Source: Marinifilum breve (GTDB lineage: Bacteria; Bacteroidota; Bacteroidia; Bacteroidales; Marinifilaceae). Taken from it: DNA of 64,000 nt. Positions 16,755-25,382 of this stretch are shown here, in pieces. The position numbers and the translations under genes are program-made. Where the stretch lies: NCBI RefSeq assembly GCF_003202155.1, contig NZ_QFLI01000002.1, positions 726,056 to 790,055 on the forward strand, given 5' to 3'. Position 1 is the first letter of the stretch. Every line of letters begins with the position of its first letter. Below the pieces are notes generated by a model that saw nothing but the letters and a program-made list of their open reading frames with translations, ran no database searches and had not been told where the DNA came from.

Positions 16755-17360
16755 ATGAAAACATTAGCAATTCTAACCTGCTTACTATTCACTTTTAATT
16801 ATAGTAATGCACAAGAAATATCTAAGAAAAACTCACGAAACAAAATCGGCCTTACTTATTCTTTTGCAGATAGCGATGTAGTCCACTTTCAATCTTTGAC
16901 TGGTGCTGCAAGCTACGATAGTGAAAACTTTTACGCTATTGGAATCAACTATACTCATAAGCTTAACAAGTGGTTAGAACTGGAAACTGGCATAGAGTAC
17001 CTTCATTGTTCAGTTGTTTCTGAGCCAAATTTTATTCCTGGACATGAGGCTATTCAATCGAAAAGTGATCTTTCAATGGTAAGCATACCATTAACAATGA
17101 GAACAAATTTTGGAAAATATTTCTTTCTGAATGGGGGGTTCTCAATCGATATTGATGCCTCAGATTCAAGCATCATCGATTCTCAATCGGGTATAGGAGG
17201 TATATTGGGATTGGGTATGAAATATGACTTTACATGTGGTGCATGCCTGTTTGTAAATCCCTACATTAAATCTCATGCACTTATTCCGTTCTCTCATGAA
17301 AAATATCATGAACATTTACTGGAAGGCGGTATCAGAATTGGAATAAGTTATAACCTATAA
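16755..17360 (+). CDS. Outer-membrane beta-barrel protein
   Basis: I chose the ATG at 16755, one base after the previous stop, because it gives a clean signal peptide (MKTLAILTCLLFTFNYSNAQ). The 201-residue product has the alternating aromatic/hydrophobic strands and final GIRIGISYNL strand of PorT/OmpW-like small barrels: IGLTYSFADSD, AIGINYTHKL, LELETGIEYL, VSIPLTMRTNF, GGILGLGMKYDF. It probably has eight strands and sits in the outer membrane. It ends the same-strand run that began at 9316. Confidence 0.72.
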   Translation: MKTLAILTCLLFTFNYSNAQEISKKNSRNKIGLTYSFADSDVVHFQSLTGAASYDSENFYAIGINYTHKLNKWLELETGIEYLHCSVVSEPNFIPGHEAIQSKSDLSMVSIPLTMRTNFGKYFFLNGGFSIDIDASDSSIIDSQSGIGGILGLGMKYDFTCGACLFVNPYIKSHALIPFSHEKYHEHLLEGGIRIGISYNL

Positions 17361-17384
17361 GTCTGATTATTATATTGTATCAAT

Positions 17385-17412
17385 AAGCCCAGTCTTACGA
17401 TCTGGGCTTTAG
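17385..17412. terminator. Bidirectional terminator between convergent genes
   Basis: AAGCCCAG (17385-17392) and CTGGGCTT (17402-17409) form an eight-base stem between the convergent barrel and radical SAM genes, with short T/A-rich flanks on both sides. Confidence 0.65.
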
Positions 17413-17442
17413 TTTATTGTATCAAATATCCGCGACACACAA

Positions 17443-18597
17443 TTAGTCTTTGGGAATTCCTAATTTAACAAAGCTCTCTTCCCTTATCCCATCCATCAAT
17501 TTGGTTTCCTTTAAAAACTGAGGCCAATATTTCGAAAGGTCCTCACTTAGCATGTATGCTTCACACTCTTTTAGTTGGTTTATTACTGATTGAGGAATTT
17601 GCTTCTTCTCTGCCCAGCTATAAAATCTTTGGTATTCAACAACAACGGCTTGCTTAAGTTCTTCAGGCATCACTTTGGTATTGTAATATAGTGGTCTATC
17701 AAGCATATTAATGTAAAAGCCATCAGGTTCAATAATCTGCTCCATCAGGCAGGTTCGGTACAATTCAGGTAAATTCTTAATGGATAAAACAGAAATGGTT
17801 GGAGCAATAATAAAACGAATGTGTTTCAAAGGTCGAACTGCGTCTCTATTCTCCTGAAACTGCTGCCAATTGAAACCTTTACGGATGTATTCTCCTAATT
17901 TTCCATGTGCATCTATGCTAGCAAGAATTTCAACTTCGGGAAATTGTTTCCAATATTCGAGTACATCATATTCACCAAACTTCAAAACCGAAAAATTGGT
18001 ATTGTATCGCAATTTCATTTGTGTTGTCTTATGCTTTACCAGCCAGTTGAGCAATTGATAATGCTCCTTGGTAACCAAAGGCTCGCCTCCTGCAAAATAG
18101 ATTTCTTTGGCTTGCAGCAAGGCTTCTCCACTTTCTGCAATAAACTTATCAAAATCAGCAATGTTTTGTAATAAAGCTATTTCTCCCAAATTTCGCTTCA
18201 ACTGCTTCGCTTCTGGAAACCATGCAGAACTGGCTCCATGCCAACAAGTGCGGCAAGCAAAATTGCAGGCATTGGAAAATCGAATATCAAAGTAAATGGG
18301 CAATTGAGGATGTTCTTTTTCAAACAGCTCTCCGAACTTTTCATGTGTTTCTTGTCTGATACTTTTCCCTCCTGCTTGTTCTAAACGCTGACATACACCA
18401 CATCTGTTATCTGCTTCACCTTTCTCGAATTTCTCACGAATCGTATTTATTTCTTCTCCATTCCAGATATCCTTATAGCTTTGCGTATTACAATCGCCAT
18501 AAGGGATATTGGCCACGCAACAGGCCTTTACTTTTCCTGCGTTTCCTACATGATAGTGGATCCAAGGCATTAAGCAGTAAGGTGTTTGTTTTGTCAT
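17443..18597 (-). CDS. Twitch/SPASM-type radical SAM protein
   Basis: The ATG at 18597 gives 384 residues starting MTKQTPYCLMPWIHYHVG; a longer frame upstream adds an unlikely N-terminus. The radical SAM cluster motif is C111-x3-C115-x2-C118 in FSNACNFACRTCWHG, followed by the glycine-rich SAM-contacting EIYFAGGEPLVTKEH. N-terminal cysteines (8, 26, 27, 36, 66, 69) would bind an auxiliary Fe-S cluster, as in the 'twitch' family. Its substrate is unknown. No small peptide gene is adjacent, so it is not obviously a RiPP-maturing enzyme. Confidence 0.82.
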   Translation of the reverse strand: MTKQTPYCLMPWIHYHVGNAGKVKACCVANIPYGDCNTQSYKDIWNGEEINTIREKFEKGEADNRCGVCQRLEQAGGKSIRQETHEKFGELFEKEHPQLPIYFDIRFSNACNFACRTCWHGASSAWFPEAKQLKRNLGEIALLQNIADFDKFIAESGEALLQAKEIYFAGGEPLVTKEHYQLLNWLVKHKTTQMKLRYNTNFSVLKFGEYDVLEYWKQFPEVEILASIDAHGKLGEYIRKGFNWQQFQENRDAVRPLKHIRFIIAPTISVLSIKNLPELYRTCLMEQIIEPDGFYINMLDRPLYYNTKVMPEELKQAVVVEYQRFYSWAEKKQIPQSVINQLKECEAYMLSEDLSKYWPQFLKETKLMDGIREESFVKLGIPKD

Positions 18598-18683
18598 GGA
18601 GCAAAGAAAAGAATTAAAAATGATGAATTCGCAATTATAACAAAAGAACATATTATATACTCATATTAAAATCTCATAAACAG

Positions 18684-18708
18684 AAAAAAGAGGCTCTTTC
18701 CTGCCTCT
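18684..18708 (-). terminator. Intrinsic terminator for the TlpA-like gene
   Basis: On the minus strand AGAGGC and GCCTCT form a stem around CAGGAAAGA-type loop sequence, followed by six T residues (A-run 18684-18689 on plus). It lies 17 bases after the stop codon at 18725. Confidence 0.65.
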
Positions 18709-18724
18709 CTTTTCTTATTCATTT

Positions 18725-19369
18725 TTACTCGGTAATCAATTTATTTAATAAACCAATCACCTCTTCACCATCCCAAAGCGCTGCCCCTAAATGTTCAACT
18801 ACTACTTCCCCTTTTTTATTAATTATTATGGTATTAGGAATTCCATCTCCACCAAACAAATTTGGCTTTAACTCACTCTCATAACGAAAGTATTTCAACC
18901 CCTTCATGTCTGGTCTCCTCTTCAACAATCTATTTACCTTTGCTGAACTCTCATCTGTTAAGAAGAGAAACTCTACTTTCTCATTTCCTTCGAATTGTTT
19001 ATTCAAAGACACCAAGCTAGGAAATTCGGCAAGACATGGAGAACACCATGTACTCCAAAAATTAAGGAAAATCACTTTCCCTGAATAATCCCTTAAAAGA
19101 TAATCGTCACCTTTCATATCCTTAAATTTCCAATTCCATTCATTTTCTGAAAGAACATGTAAATCATTCACTCTCTTTTCAAGAAGTATCTCCTCAGGTT
19201 CATCAAGCAAGTTTTCGAAAAAAGTTGCATTTGCCTGTCGCACCTCCGATTTCCAGGCAAAATACCATGGTATCGAAACAATAATTCCTCCTAAAATAAA
19301 ACCTACTACCAAAAAGAAAAGTCGTATCTTTAATAACATATTTAATTTTTTCATTAATCCTTTTTTCAC
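18725..19369 (-). CDS. TlpA/ResA-like membrane-anchored thioredoxin
   Basis: This is a 214-residue protein with one N-terminal membrane helix (about 14-36) and a periplasmic thioredoxin fold. The redox motif is WCSPC in FLNFWSTWCSPCLAEFPSL, and the cis-proline is in GGDGIPNTIIINKKGEVV, as in AhpC/TSA-type TlpA reductases. It probably reduces or oxidises cysteines in the periplasm. The start could be the Met at residue 1 or 6. It follows the S41 protease gene by 21 bases on the same strand. Confidence 0.8.
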   Translation of the reverse strand: MKKGLMKKLNMLLKIRLFFLVVGFILGGIIVSIPWYFAWKSEVRQANATFFENLLDEPEEILLEKRVNDLHVLSENEWNWKFKDMKGDDYLLRDYSGKVIFLNFWSTWCSPCLAEFPSLVSLNKQFEGNEKVEFLFLTDESSAKVNRLLKRRPDMKGLKYFRYESELKPNLFGGDGIPNTIIINKKGEVVVEHLGAALWDGEEVIGLLNKLITE

Positions 19370-19390
19370 ACTATTTCACTAATACATCTT

Positions 19391-21232
19391 TCATTGCAAT
19401 AAAGAACAAGCTTTCTTTAACTGGCTGTCGGTTATACCCAAGCGATCAGTTAAGGTATAATCCTTTTGAATATCAGGAATCACACCATGACCATCGTACA
19501 TGTTCCCATCAGGTTGATAAGAATAGATTCTTGACATTTTCACTTTAATTCTCGAATTCGGCAGACGTCTGCTTTTTGAAAAACCACTACCTCCTCCGGT
19601 TGTGTTTCCTAACAAACGAACATTATCGCCTTGCCTAATTCCAGCTGCAAAAATATCTGATGCACTAAAACACCCTTCGTCCACCAACACGATAACTGGC
19701 TTAGTGTAGTAGTAAGTGCCATTATCACTTGTCTGGCTTACAACCATATAGTGATACTCTGTGAATTTATAAGCGCTGACAGAACGAACAGGCTTAAAAG
19801 ATCTTTTGATTTTTTTGATTGCCTTTCTCTCGGCTTTAGAGTATGCTTCATAATTATCAGGATAAGCATAACGTGCAGGCAAGTAGCCATTCTTAGGATG
19901 AGTATCCTTGTCTGCATCAATTCGGTAACGCGCCACATTGGTAACCTTTGGCTCTTTAATAAAGTAAGGCAACAACGCTTTTAATGGTGCTCGGCTACCG
20001 CCTCCGTTGCCACGTATATCAATAATCAGGCCATTGGTATTCTTAAATTCCCCCATGGCTTTGTGCAAAGACTCTATAAATTCATCCTCATCATCCATAT
20101 GTTCCTGAAATGCCAAGTAACCAAGGTTTCCCTCTAAAACCTCCTTTTTGAAATAATTTCTTTCCATAGCACTTTGAGGATTGTATTTCTCAAGCTTTAC
20201 CTCTTCAATGATCTGTTTTTCACCATTACCAAAGCACAGCGTAACACTCTTACCTACCTCCTGGCCTGCAAGCTTTAACATTAAACCACTAAAAGAGAGG
20301 TAATCCAAAGAGTTGCGCTCAACAAACTTTGGTGTTGTTTTGGATATGAATCTCTCTGCAATTTTATACAAGTCCTCTGTTGGAATTCCATTAACAGAAA
20401 GAAGCTGAGGATAGTCTTTCTTGTATAGGTTTTTCTTACCAACATTTACAGCAATAAAGTTTTTTCCCTCTTTTATAAGCTGAAATGGAAAGGACATCAA
20501 TTCCGATTTCTCGGCAAAAAGATATCTCATGCTAACACGGCTGTGGCCATCCCCAAAGTTGGCCATGAACATTTTTAACTGAATGGCAAAATCACGCTTT
20601 GAAATGCCATTTCTCAAATCCTGACGAATCACATCCAAGGCCGCCTTGTAATCGAAGGGGCGCAGTTCGGCATAGGAATAATTGTTCACAATCTGCCACT
20701 CCAGGTGCTCCAGATCATGAATTGCCTGGTCTGCACCTATCCAATCCTCTTGTGTTTGAGCATATCCATCTAACCTGCGCTGAAGGTATTTCAAGTCTGC
20801 AGGATGCTCAGAGTAATGCTTTCTTTGAATCCTATTCTGACCAATCATTTTCTCCATATAATCGGTTGCCAGATCACGATTTCCCTTTTTCAGATTAAAA
20901 TCTTTAGTAATGATTTTTCCATTTTGCTCAAAAGCAACCTTTACCGTTTCGCCTCGCTTCATCTTCATATCATCCATGATATAGTGCAGGTATCGGGTAA
21001 AACAAAATTTCCAATCGCTAGGATCCATATCTTGGGCATAGTCAATATACTCACCCACAGGCTTTCCTTCTATACTTAACAACTTCACCCAAGCATCCTG
21101 ATATTCAACATAGGGAAGATTCTCACGATATTCCACTTTTGGAAAAGGTGTTCGTTTGTCTTTTTTTTCCTTGGCAACCACCACCCCAACAAGCATTAGA
21201 AGGGCTATTGTTACAACACTTAATTTTTTCAT
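19391..21232 (-). CDS. S41-family C-terminal processing-like protease
   Basis: The 613-residue protein has a signal peptide (MKKLSVVTIALLMLVGVVVA) and a tail-specific protease layout: a PDZ-like middle region, then the S41 core with GLIIDIRGNGGGSRAPLKALL and the nucleophile loop VDEGCFSASDIFAAGIRQ at about residue 520, then NTTGGGSGFSKSRRLPN. It acts outside the cytoplasm on peptides or proteins of unknown identity. It is divergent from a LytS/LytTR pair across 213 bases. Confidence 0.82.
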   Translation of the reverse strand: MKKLSVVTIALLMLVGVVVAKEKKDKRTPFPKVEYRENLPYVEYQDAWVKLLSIEGKPVGEYIDYAQDMDPSDWKFCFTRYLHYIMDDMKMKRGETVKVAFEQNGKIITKDFNLKKGNRDLATDYMEKMIGQNRIQRKHYSEHPADLKYLQRRLDGYAQTQEDWIGADQAIHDLEHLEWQIVNNYSYAELRPFDYKAALDVIRQDLRNGISKRDFAIQLKMFMANFGDGHSRVSMRYLFAEKSELMSFPFQLIKEGKNFIAVNVGKKNLYKKDYPQLLSVNGIPTEDLYKIAERFISKTTPKFVERNSLDYLSFSGLMLKLAGQEVGKSVTLCFGNGEKQIIEEVKLEKYNPQSAMERNYFKKEVLEGNLGYLAFQEHMDDEDEFIESLHKAMGEFKNTNGLIIDIRGNGGGSRAPLKALLPYFIKEPKVTNVARYRIDADKDTHPKNGYLPARYAYPDNYEAYSKAERKAIKKIKRSFKPVRSVSAYKFTEYHYMVVSQTSDNGTYYYTKPVIVLVDEGCFSASDIFAAGIRQGDNVRLLGNTTGGGSGFSKSRRLPNSRIKVKMSRIYSYQPDGNMYDGHGVIPDIQKDYTLTDRLGITDSQLKKACSLLQ

Positions 21233-21445
21233 TTATATCAATTTTAATGCTCTCACCATGCTGTCCACACAAAGTTTAAGCTGATTTCTACTTTTCACTT
21301 CTTTTGGAAGCGAATATATCGGAGCAGCTATGGAAAGAAAAACCAAATCGACGTAGGATGATTCCCAATCGATTTGACGAAAGAGTTCATCGACTTGTTT
21401 TGAATCAAATTCTCTACTTTTACAATCGAACCAATTCAATTAAAA

Positions 21446-22498
21446 ATGATCACATACCAGGAATTTTTGGAACACTTAAAAAAGCCGAAAATCAAGAATC
21501 GCATACGAATATTTTTTCACAGCCTTTACATTTTTGCCTTCCTGTTTATATATGTCCCCGCTTATGATATCAATTGGCCACTGGAGTTCCCTGACTTCTT
21601 TTATCGAGATGTATTTGAATATGGGTTGACCAGCCTGTTTGTTTACATTCTTTATTTCCTAAAAGGGAAATTGGCATTGAATAAAAAGTATCTTTTATTT
21701 GCAGGCCTGATAAGCCTCATGCTTATTTCTCTCATCCCAATAGCCTATTTTAAGAATACTCAGCCTCACCTGTCGGATCCATCATTTGCATCAGTATTCG
21801 ATGATATGATGCAATACATAGGTTTTGGAGGCATACTCTTTCTTACGTTCCTTGCTATTGATCATCTAGACTATATTTTTTCAAGCAGGTATCACAAAGT
21901 AAAAGAAGCTCTCGATGAAACCAAAAATCAATTACTTCGCCAACAGTTTCATCCCCATTTTCTTTTTAATGCTTTGAATTCGGTTTACAGCATGTCACTG
22001 AACAATCACCCGTCTACACCAGATACCATATTAAAACTATCGGGGATGATGCGTTACCTGACCGACGAGGTGAATTTGAGTAGAATCCCAATTGAAAGGG
22101 AACTTAAATTCCTAAAAGAATACATTGCCATTGAAAAAATCAGGTTTGGAGAAAAAGCGAATATCATTTTTGAGACTGAAGGCGAAAGCAAAGGGAAATT
22201 TATAGAGCCTTTACTGCTAATTCCATTGGTAGAAAATGCATTTAAGCATGGCTTTTACACCAACAATTCTGAAGCTTTTGTTCATATTAATTTGAAACTG
22301 GAAGACAAGGTGATGAAGTTTACGGTTCAAAACAGTATCTTGAGCAACAAGCCGGAAAAATATGAAGAAAGAGAAGGCAAAGGGCTGGACAACTTAAAAA
22401 ACAGGCTACAGTTAAGCTATCCTAAAACTTCAAGATTATCGCTAACAGAACAAAACAAGGTTTACCTGGCAGAACTGGAACTTAACTTGGAAGCATGA
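21446..22498 (+). CDS. LytS/YehU-type sensor histidine kinase
   Basis: The 350-residue protein has four hydrophobic helices in the first 150 residues, a short coiled segment, then a His_kinase domain with the phosphorylated histidine in QQFHPHFLFNALNSVYSMS at about residue 170. The ATPase follows with LLIPLVENAFKHGF and GKGLDNLKNRL. This is the class that pairs with LytTR regulators. It overlaps the regulator gene by four bases (ATGA), so the two are translationally coupled. Confidence 0.87.
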   Translation: MITYQEFLEHLKKPKIKNRIRIFFHSLYIFAFLFIYVPAYDINWPLEFPDFFYRDVFEYGLTSLFVYILYFLKGKLALNKKYLLFAGLISLMLISLIPIAYFKNTQPHLSDPSFASVFDDMMQYIGFGGILFLTFLAIDHLDYIFSSRYHKVKEALDETKNQLLRQQFHPHFLFNALNSVYSMSLNNHPSTPDTILKLSGMMRYLTDEVNLSRIPIERELKFLKEYIAIEKIRFGEKANIIFETEGESKGKFIEPLLLIPLVENAFKHGFYTNNSEAFVHINLKLEDKVMKFTVQNSILSNKPEKYEEREGKGLDNLKNRLQLSYPKTSRLSLTEQNKVYLAELELNLEA

Positions 22499-23199
22499 AA
22501 ATCTATACCACAATCATTATAGACGACGAACAACTGGCTATTGATGTCCTGAAAAACTACCTGACCAGATATCCACAATTCAAACTATTGGAGTGTTTTA
22601 CAGATCCCGAAGAGGCATTTGCCTACCTTAATTCGCATAAGGTAGATATGGCATTTACCGATATTGCCATGCCAAACATTTCCGGAACCGAACTGGTAAA
22701 GTTGACTACATCCGATACAAAGTTCGTGATGGTCACCTCCTATTCCGATTATGCCATTGAGAGCTTTGAGTTGGATGTGATTGACTATCTGTTAAAGCCT
22801 GTCCCCTTCGATCGGTTTGCAAAAACCATCGACCGTTTCCTTAGCCTGGACATACCAGCTACAGAGACAAATAAAGCGATGTCACCTTCCTTTTTCATCA
22901 AAGAAGGAGATGAATATGTAAAAGTTTGGGTGAAAGACATCGACTACATTGAAGGCATGAAAGATTATGCCAAAATCTATTGCGGAAAGAATTACTACCT
23001 GGCACTTAAAACCTTAAAATCACTGGAAGAAATATTAGCCCCTTATGGTTTTATGCGTGTACATAAATCTCACATCGTACCGCTAGAAAAGATTACCCAA
23101 TTCAATGGTCGAGTGATTCTTATCAACACAAATCAAATTCCAGTTGGATCGAGTTACCGTGAAACCTTAAAAGTATATATGGAAAACAAACGCTTATAA
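22495..23199 (+). CDS. LytTR-family response regulator
   Basis: The protein has 234 residues. The receiver domain has the acidic pair D10/D11, phospho-acceptor D56 in VDMAFTDIAMPN and the conserved lysine in DYLLKPVPFD. A LytTR DNA-binding domain follows (about 130-234) with YIEGMKDYAKIYC and FMRVHKSHIVPLEKI. It is the partner of the kinase it overlaps. A likely but unproven target is the divergent S41 protease gene. Confidence 0.87.
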   Translation: MKIYTTIIIDDEQLAIDVLKNYLTRYPQFKLLECFTDPEEAFAYLNSHKVDMAFTDIAMPNISGTELVKLTTSDTKFVMVTSYSDYAIESFELDVIDYLLKPVPFDRFAKTIDRFLSLDIPATETNKAMSPSFFIKEGDEYVKVWVKDIDYIEGMKDYAKIYCGKNYYLALKTLKSLEEILAPYGFMRVHKSHIVPLEKITQFNGRVILINTNQIPVGSSYRETLKVYMENKRL

Positions 23200-23203
23200 C
23201 AAA

Positions 23204-23229
23204 AAGAGAGATACTGCCGTATCTCTCTT
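23204..23229. terminator. Terminator hairpin between convergent genes
   Basis: AGAGAGATAC (23205-23214) and GTATCTCTCT (23219-23228) pair perfectly around TGCC. Reading minus, the stem is followed by TTTTT, so it suits the phosphate acyltransferase transcript ending at 23262. The plus-strand flank is weaker. Confidence 0.65.
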
Positions 23230-23261
23230 CCTATAAGGTAAATTGATAGTTACCAATTATT

Positions 23262-24173
23262 CTAGTCTGCCATTAAAACAGATAATGCGATACAGTAGAA
23301 TTTCGATTTTTCGCTCTCGCTTCTCGACATTACTACCACTGGTTTGGTTGTTCCTTGAATTAATCCACCAAGTTCTCCACCACCAAACAGCATCAATCCT
23401 TTGTAGAAAGAATTACAAGCTTCTAAAGATGGGAAAATCAAACAATCTGCTTCTCCATTAATTGGTGTTGGAATTCCTTTAATTTCAACTGATGCTGGAT
23501 CACAAGCCAAGAATACATCCAATGGTCCGTCTACAATACAATCTTTAATCTGACCACGATCAGCCATTTTACAGATAATTGAATCATCTACGGATCCCTG
23601 GAATGCAGGATTTGGTTTTTCAGTAGCAGAAATCAAAGCAACCTTAGGTTTCTCAATTCCGAACCTCTTCGCCATCTTAACCGAATAGTTCACCATTGCA
23701 ACCTTCTGATTCAAATCCGGATAAGGTAAAACTGCAGTATCAGATACAAATAAAAGCTTGTCATACTTCGGTAAATCAAGAGCACAAACATAGCTCATTA
23801 CTGCTTTTGGAGGCAACAAGCCCTTTTCTTTGTTTAAAACGGCTTTAAGGAATTTATCTGTCCCTACCAAACCTTTCATTACAACGTCCGCGTCATCTTC
23901 TCGAGCCATACGAACAGCCTCTGTTGTTGCCTCAACATCGTTAGGAATGTGAACAATGGTAAAGATTTCAGGATTGATTCCTTCAGCTTCAGCTTTTGAA
24001 CGAATTTCCTTCTCATCACCAATCATTACAGCTTCTACAAAACCTTCATTAATGGCTTTTGCAATAGCTCCAATTGTATTAGGATCTTGTGCGTAAGCAA
24101 CAGCAATTTTCTTCTTTTTTCCGCTTTCGCGAAGATGGTCGACCATTTGGTCCAGGGAACGAATTGGGGACAT
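23262..24173 (-). CDS. ptb: Phosphate butyryltransferase-family enzyme (second copy)
   Basis: This 303-residue protein belongs to the phosphate acetyl/butyryltransferase (PTA_PTB) family: RLMxQ-type motifs such as VMKGLVGTDKFLKAVLNKEKGLLP, FVSDTAVLPYPDLNQKVAMVNYSV and GPLDVFLACD. The enzyme exchanges the CoA of an acyl-CoA for phosphate, making acyl-phosphate for ATP synthesis by a kinase. It is closely related to the next gene upstream, suggesting duplication, and may differ in acyl-chain preference. No butyrate kinase gene is in the window; ackA at 28739 is the only acyl kinase present. Confidence 0.82.
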   Translation of the reverse strand: MSPIRSLDQMVDHLRESGKKKKIAVAYAQDPNTIGAIAKAINEGFVEAVMIGDEKEIRSKAEAEGINPEIFTIVHIPNDVEATTEAVRMAREDDADVVMKGLVGTDKFLKAVLNKEKGLLPPKAVMSYVCALDLPKYDKLLFVSDTAVLPYPDLNQKVAMVNYSVKMAKRFGIEKPKVALISATEKPNPAFQGSVDDSIICKMADRGQIKDCIVDGPLDVFLACDPASVEIKGIPTPINGEADCLIFPSLEACNSFYKGLMLFGGGELGGLIQGTTKPVVVMSRSESEKSKFYCIALSVLMAD

Positions 24174-24190
24174 ATATTTTTAGTTTAAAT

Positions 24191-24222
24191 ATTTAGAGAC
24201 GTACGGCCGTACGTCTCTAAAT
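24191..24222. repeat. 32-bp perfect palindrome between the two ptb-family genes
   Basis: Each half is ATTTAGAGACGTACGG and its exact complement, with no mismatch and no spacer. As RNA it would form a very stable hairpin with a small CGGCCG-type loop. It fills most of the 57-bp gap between two co-directional genes. There is no U-run right after it, so an mRNA processing or stabilising element, a partial terminator or a dimeric protein operator are all possible. Confidence 0.85.
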
Positions 24223-24230
24223 GAAATATA

Positions 24231-25136
24231 TTATTTTGAAGCAACTAAAGCTGCTAAAGCAATCGAATATAATTTTGTAAGAACACTATCACCACGAGAT
24301 GAAAGAATAGCTGGACATTTTGCTCCAACTACAAATGCACCAAGTTCAGCCTTAGCCAATTTTGTATTTGTTTTGTAGAAAACATTACCCGATTCGATAT
24401 TTGGGAATACCAAACAGTCAGCATCACCAGCAACTTTTGATTCTAATTTCTTAATCTCTACTGATTCCTTATCGATAGCAACATCAATTGCCAATGGTCC
24501 ATCAACATAAGCATTTTTAATCTGACCACGATCAGCCATTTTAGAGATAATAGTCGCATCAACACAAGCTTCCATTTTTGGTAAAACTTGCTCTGAAGCA
24601 GCAACCAATGCAACCTTTGGAGTATCGATACCTAAAGCTCTTGCTACATTAATTACATAGTTAGTTAATGCAACTTTTTGGTTTAGGTCTGGCTGAGGAA
24701 TAACAGCAACATCACTACATACCAATAACTTGTGGTAGTTTGGATTTTCCATTACTGTAACGTGACTCAAAACAGCTTTAGGAGGCATTAATCCTGTTTC
24801 TTTGTTCAAGATTGCTTTCATGTACTTATCTGTACTTACCAATCCTTTCATAATCATGTCGCCTTCACCATTGCGAATCAACTCAACTGCTTTTTGAGCA
24901 GCTTTTATTTCAACTGGCTCATGTACTACAGTGAATTTAGTAACATCAATATTGTGCTCAGCACAAGTCTTCTTGATGGTCTCCTCATCACCTACTAATG
25001 TAGCATCAACAATCCCTTTTTCTACAGCATTGTTAACAGCTTCAATGGTATGTGCATCGTTAGCATAAGCAGCTACCAAACGTTTTTTCTCGTTACTTTT
25101 CAGAACGTCAATGATTTGCTCCAAACGTGTAATCAT
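24231..25136 (-). CDS. ptb: Phosphate butyryltransferase-family enzyme (first copy)
   Basis: The 301-residue protein has the full PTA_PTB fold with the same conserved blocks as its neighbour: MIMKGLVSTDKYMKAILNKETGLMPP, VCSDVAVIPQPDLNQKVALTNYV and VDGPLAIDVAID. It would convert butyryl-CoA or a related acyl-CoA to acyl-phosphate in the cytoplasm. It is the first gene of the pair, with a -7-like box about 62 bases before its start. Chain-length specificity cannot be told from sequence. Confidence 0.85.
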   Translation of the reverse strand: MITRLEQIIDVLKSNEKKRLVAAYANDAHTIEAVNNAVEKGIVDATLVGDEETIKKTCAEHNIDVTKFTVVHEPVEIKAAQKAVELIRNGEGDMIMKGLVSTDKYMKAILNKETGLMPPKAVLSHVTVMENPNYHKLLVCSDVAVIPQPDLNQKVALTNYVINVARALGIDTPKVALVAASEQVLPKMEACVDATIISKMADRGQIKNAYVDGPLAIDVAIDKESVEIKKLESKVAGDADCLVFPNIESGNVFYKTNTKLAKAELGAFVVGAKCPAILSSRGDSVLTKLYSIALAALVASK

Positions 25137-25197
25137 CTTCTTAATGTGTTTTAGTGTTGTTTTTAGGAATTAATTCCCGCTTGATTTAGTTGTAAGG

Positions 25198-25205
25198 CAA
25201 AAATA
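25198..25205 (-). promoter_or_regulatory. Candidate -7 box for the ptb pair
   Basis: On the minus strand TATTTTTG matches TAnnTTTG about 62 bases before the ATG at 25136. No good -33 TTTG is seen at the usual spacing, so the call is tentative. Confidence 0.4.
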
Positions 25206-25298
25206 TGAAATAATTACGAATCACATCTAATACTACAAATAAAACTTACAATTAATTACAAATATTAAAATTATTCTAACAATATGACATTTTGGCGA

Positions 25299-25340
25299 CA
25301 GTAAACAGTAAACAGTAAACAGTAAACAGTAAACAGTAAA
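25299..25340. repeat. Six perfect copies of a 7-bp repeat (CAGTAAA)
   Basis: CAGTAAA is repeated six times without error and then degenerates to CAAAG. It lies between the ptb start and the 3' end of the sensor kinase gene, about 95-135 bases upstream of the candidate ptb -7 box. Perfect seven-base repeats are prone to slippage. Confidence 0.92.
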
Positions 25341-25382
25341 CAAAGCTACAAGAATGCATGTCCAATGCAACTGATAACTGAC

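Noticed and set aside
17443-18597. RiPP-maturing radical SAM enzyme.
   Set aside because: Auxiliary cysteines fit, but no precursor peptide, peptidase or exporter lies beside it.
21233-21439. A 68-codon minus-strand frame just upstream of the S41 protease gene.
   Set aside because: It occupies the divergent promoter region, has no recognisable protein features and abuts the protease start without an expected signal.
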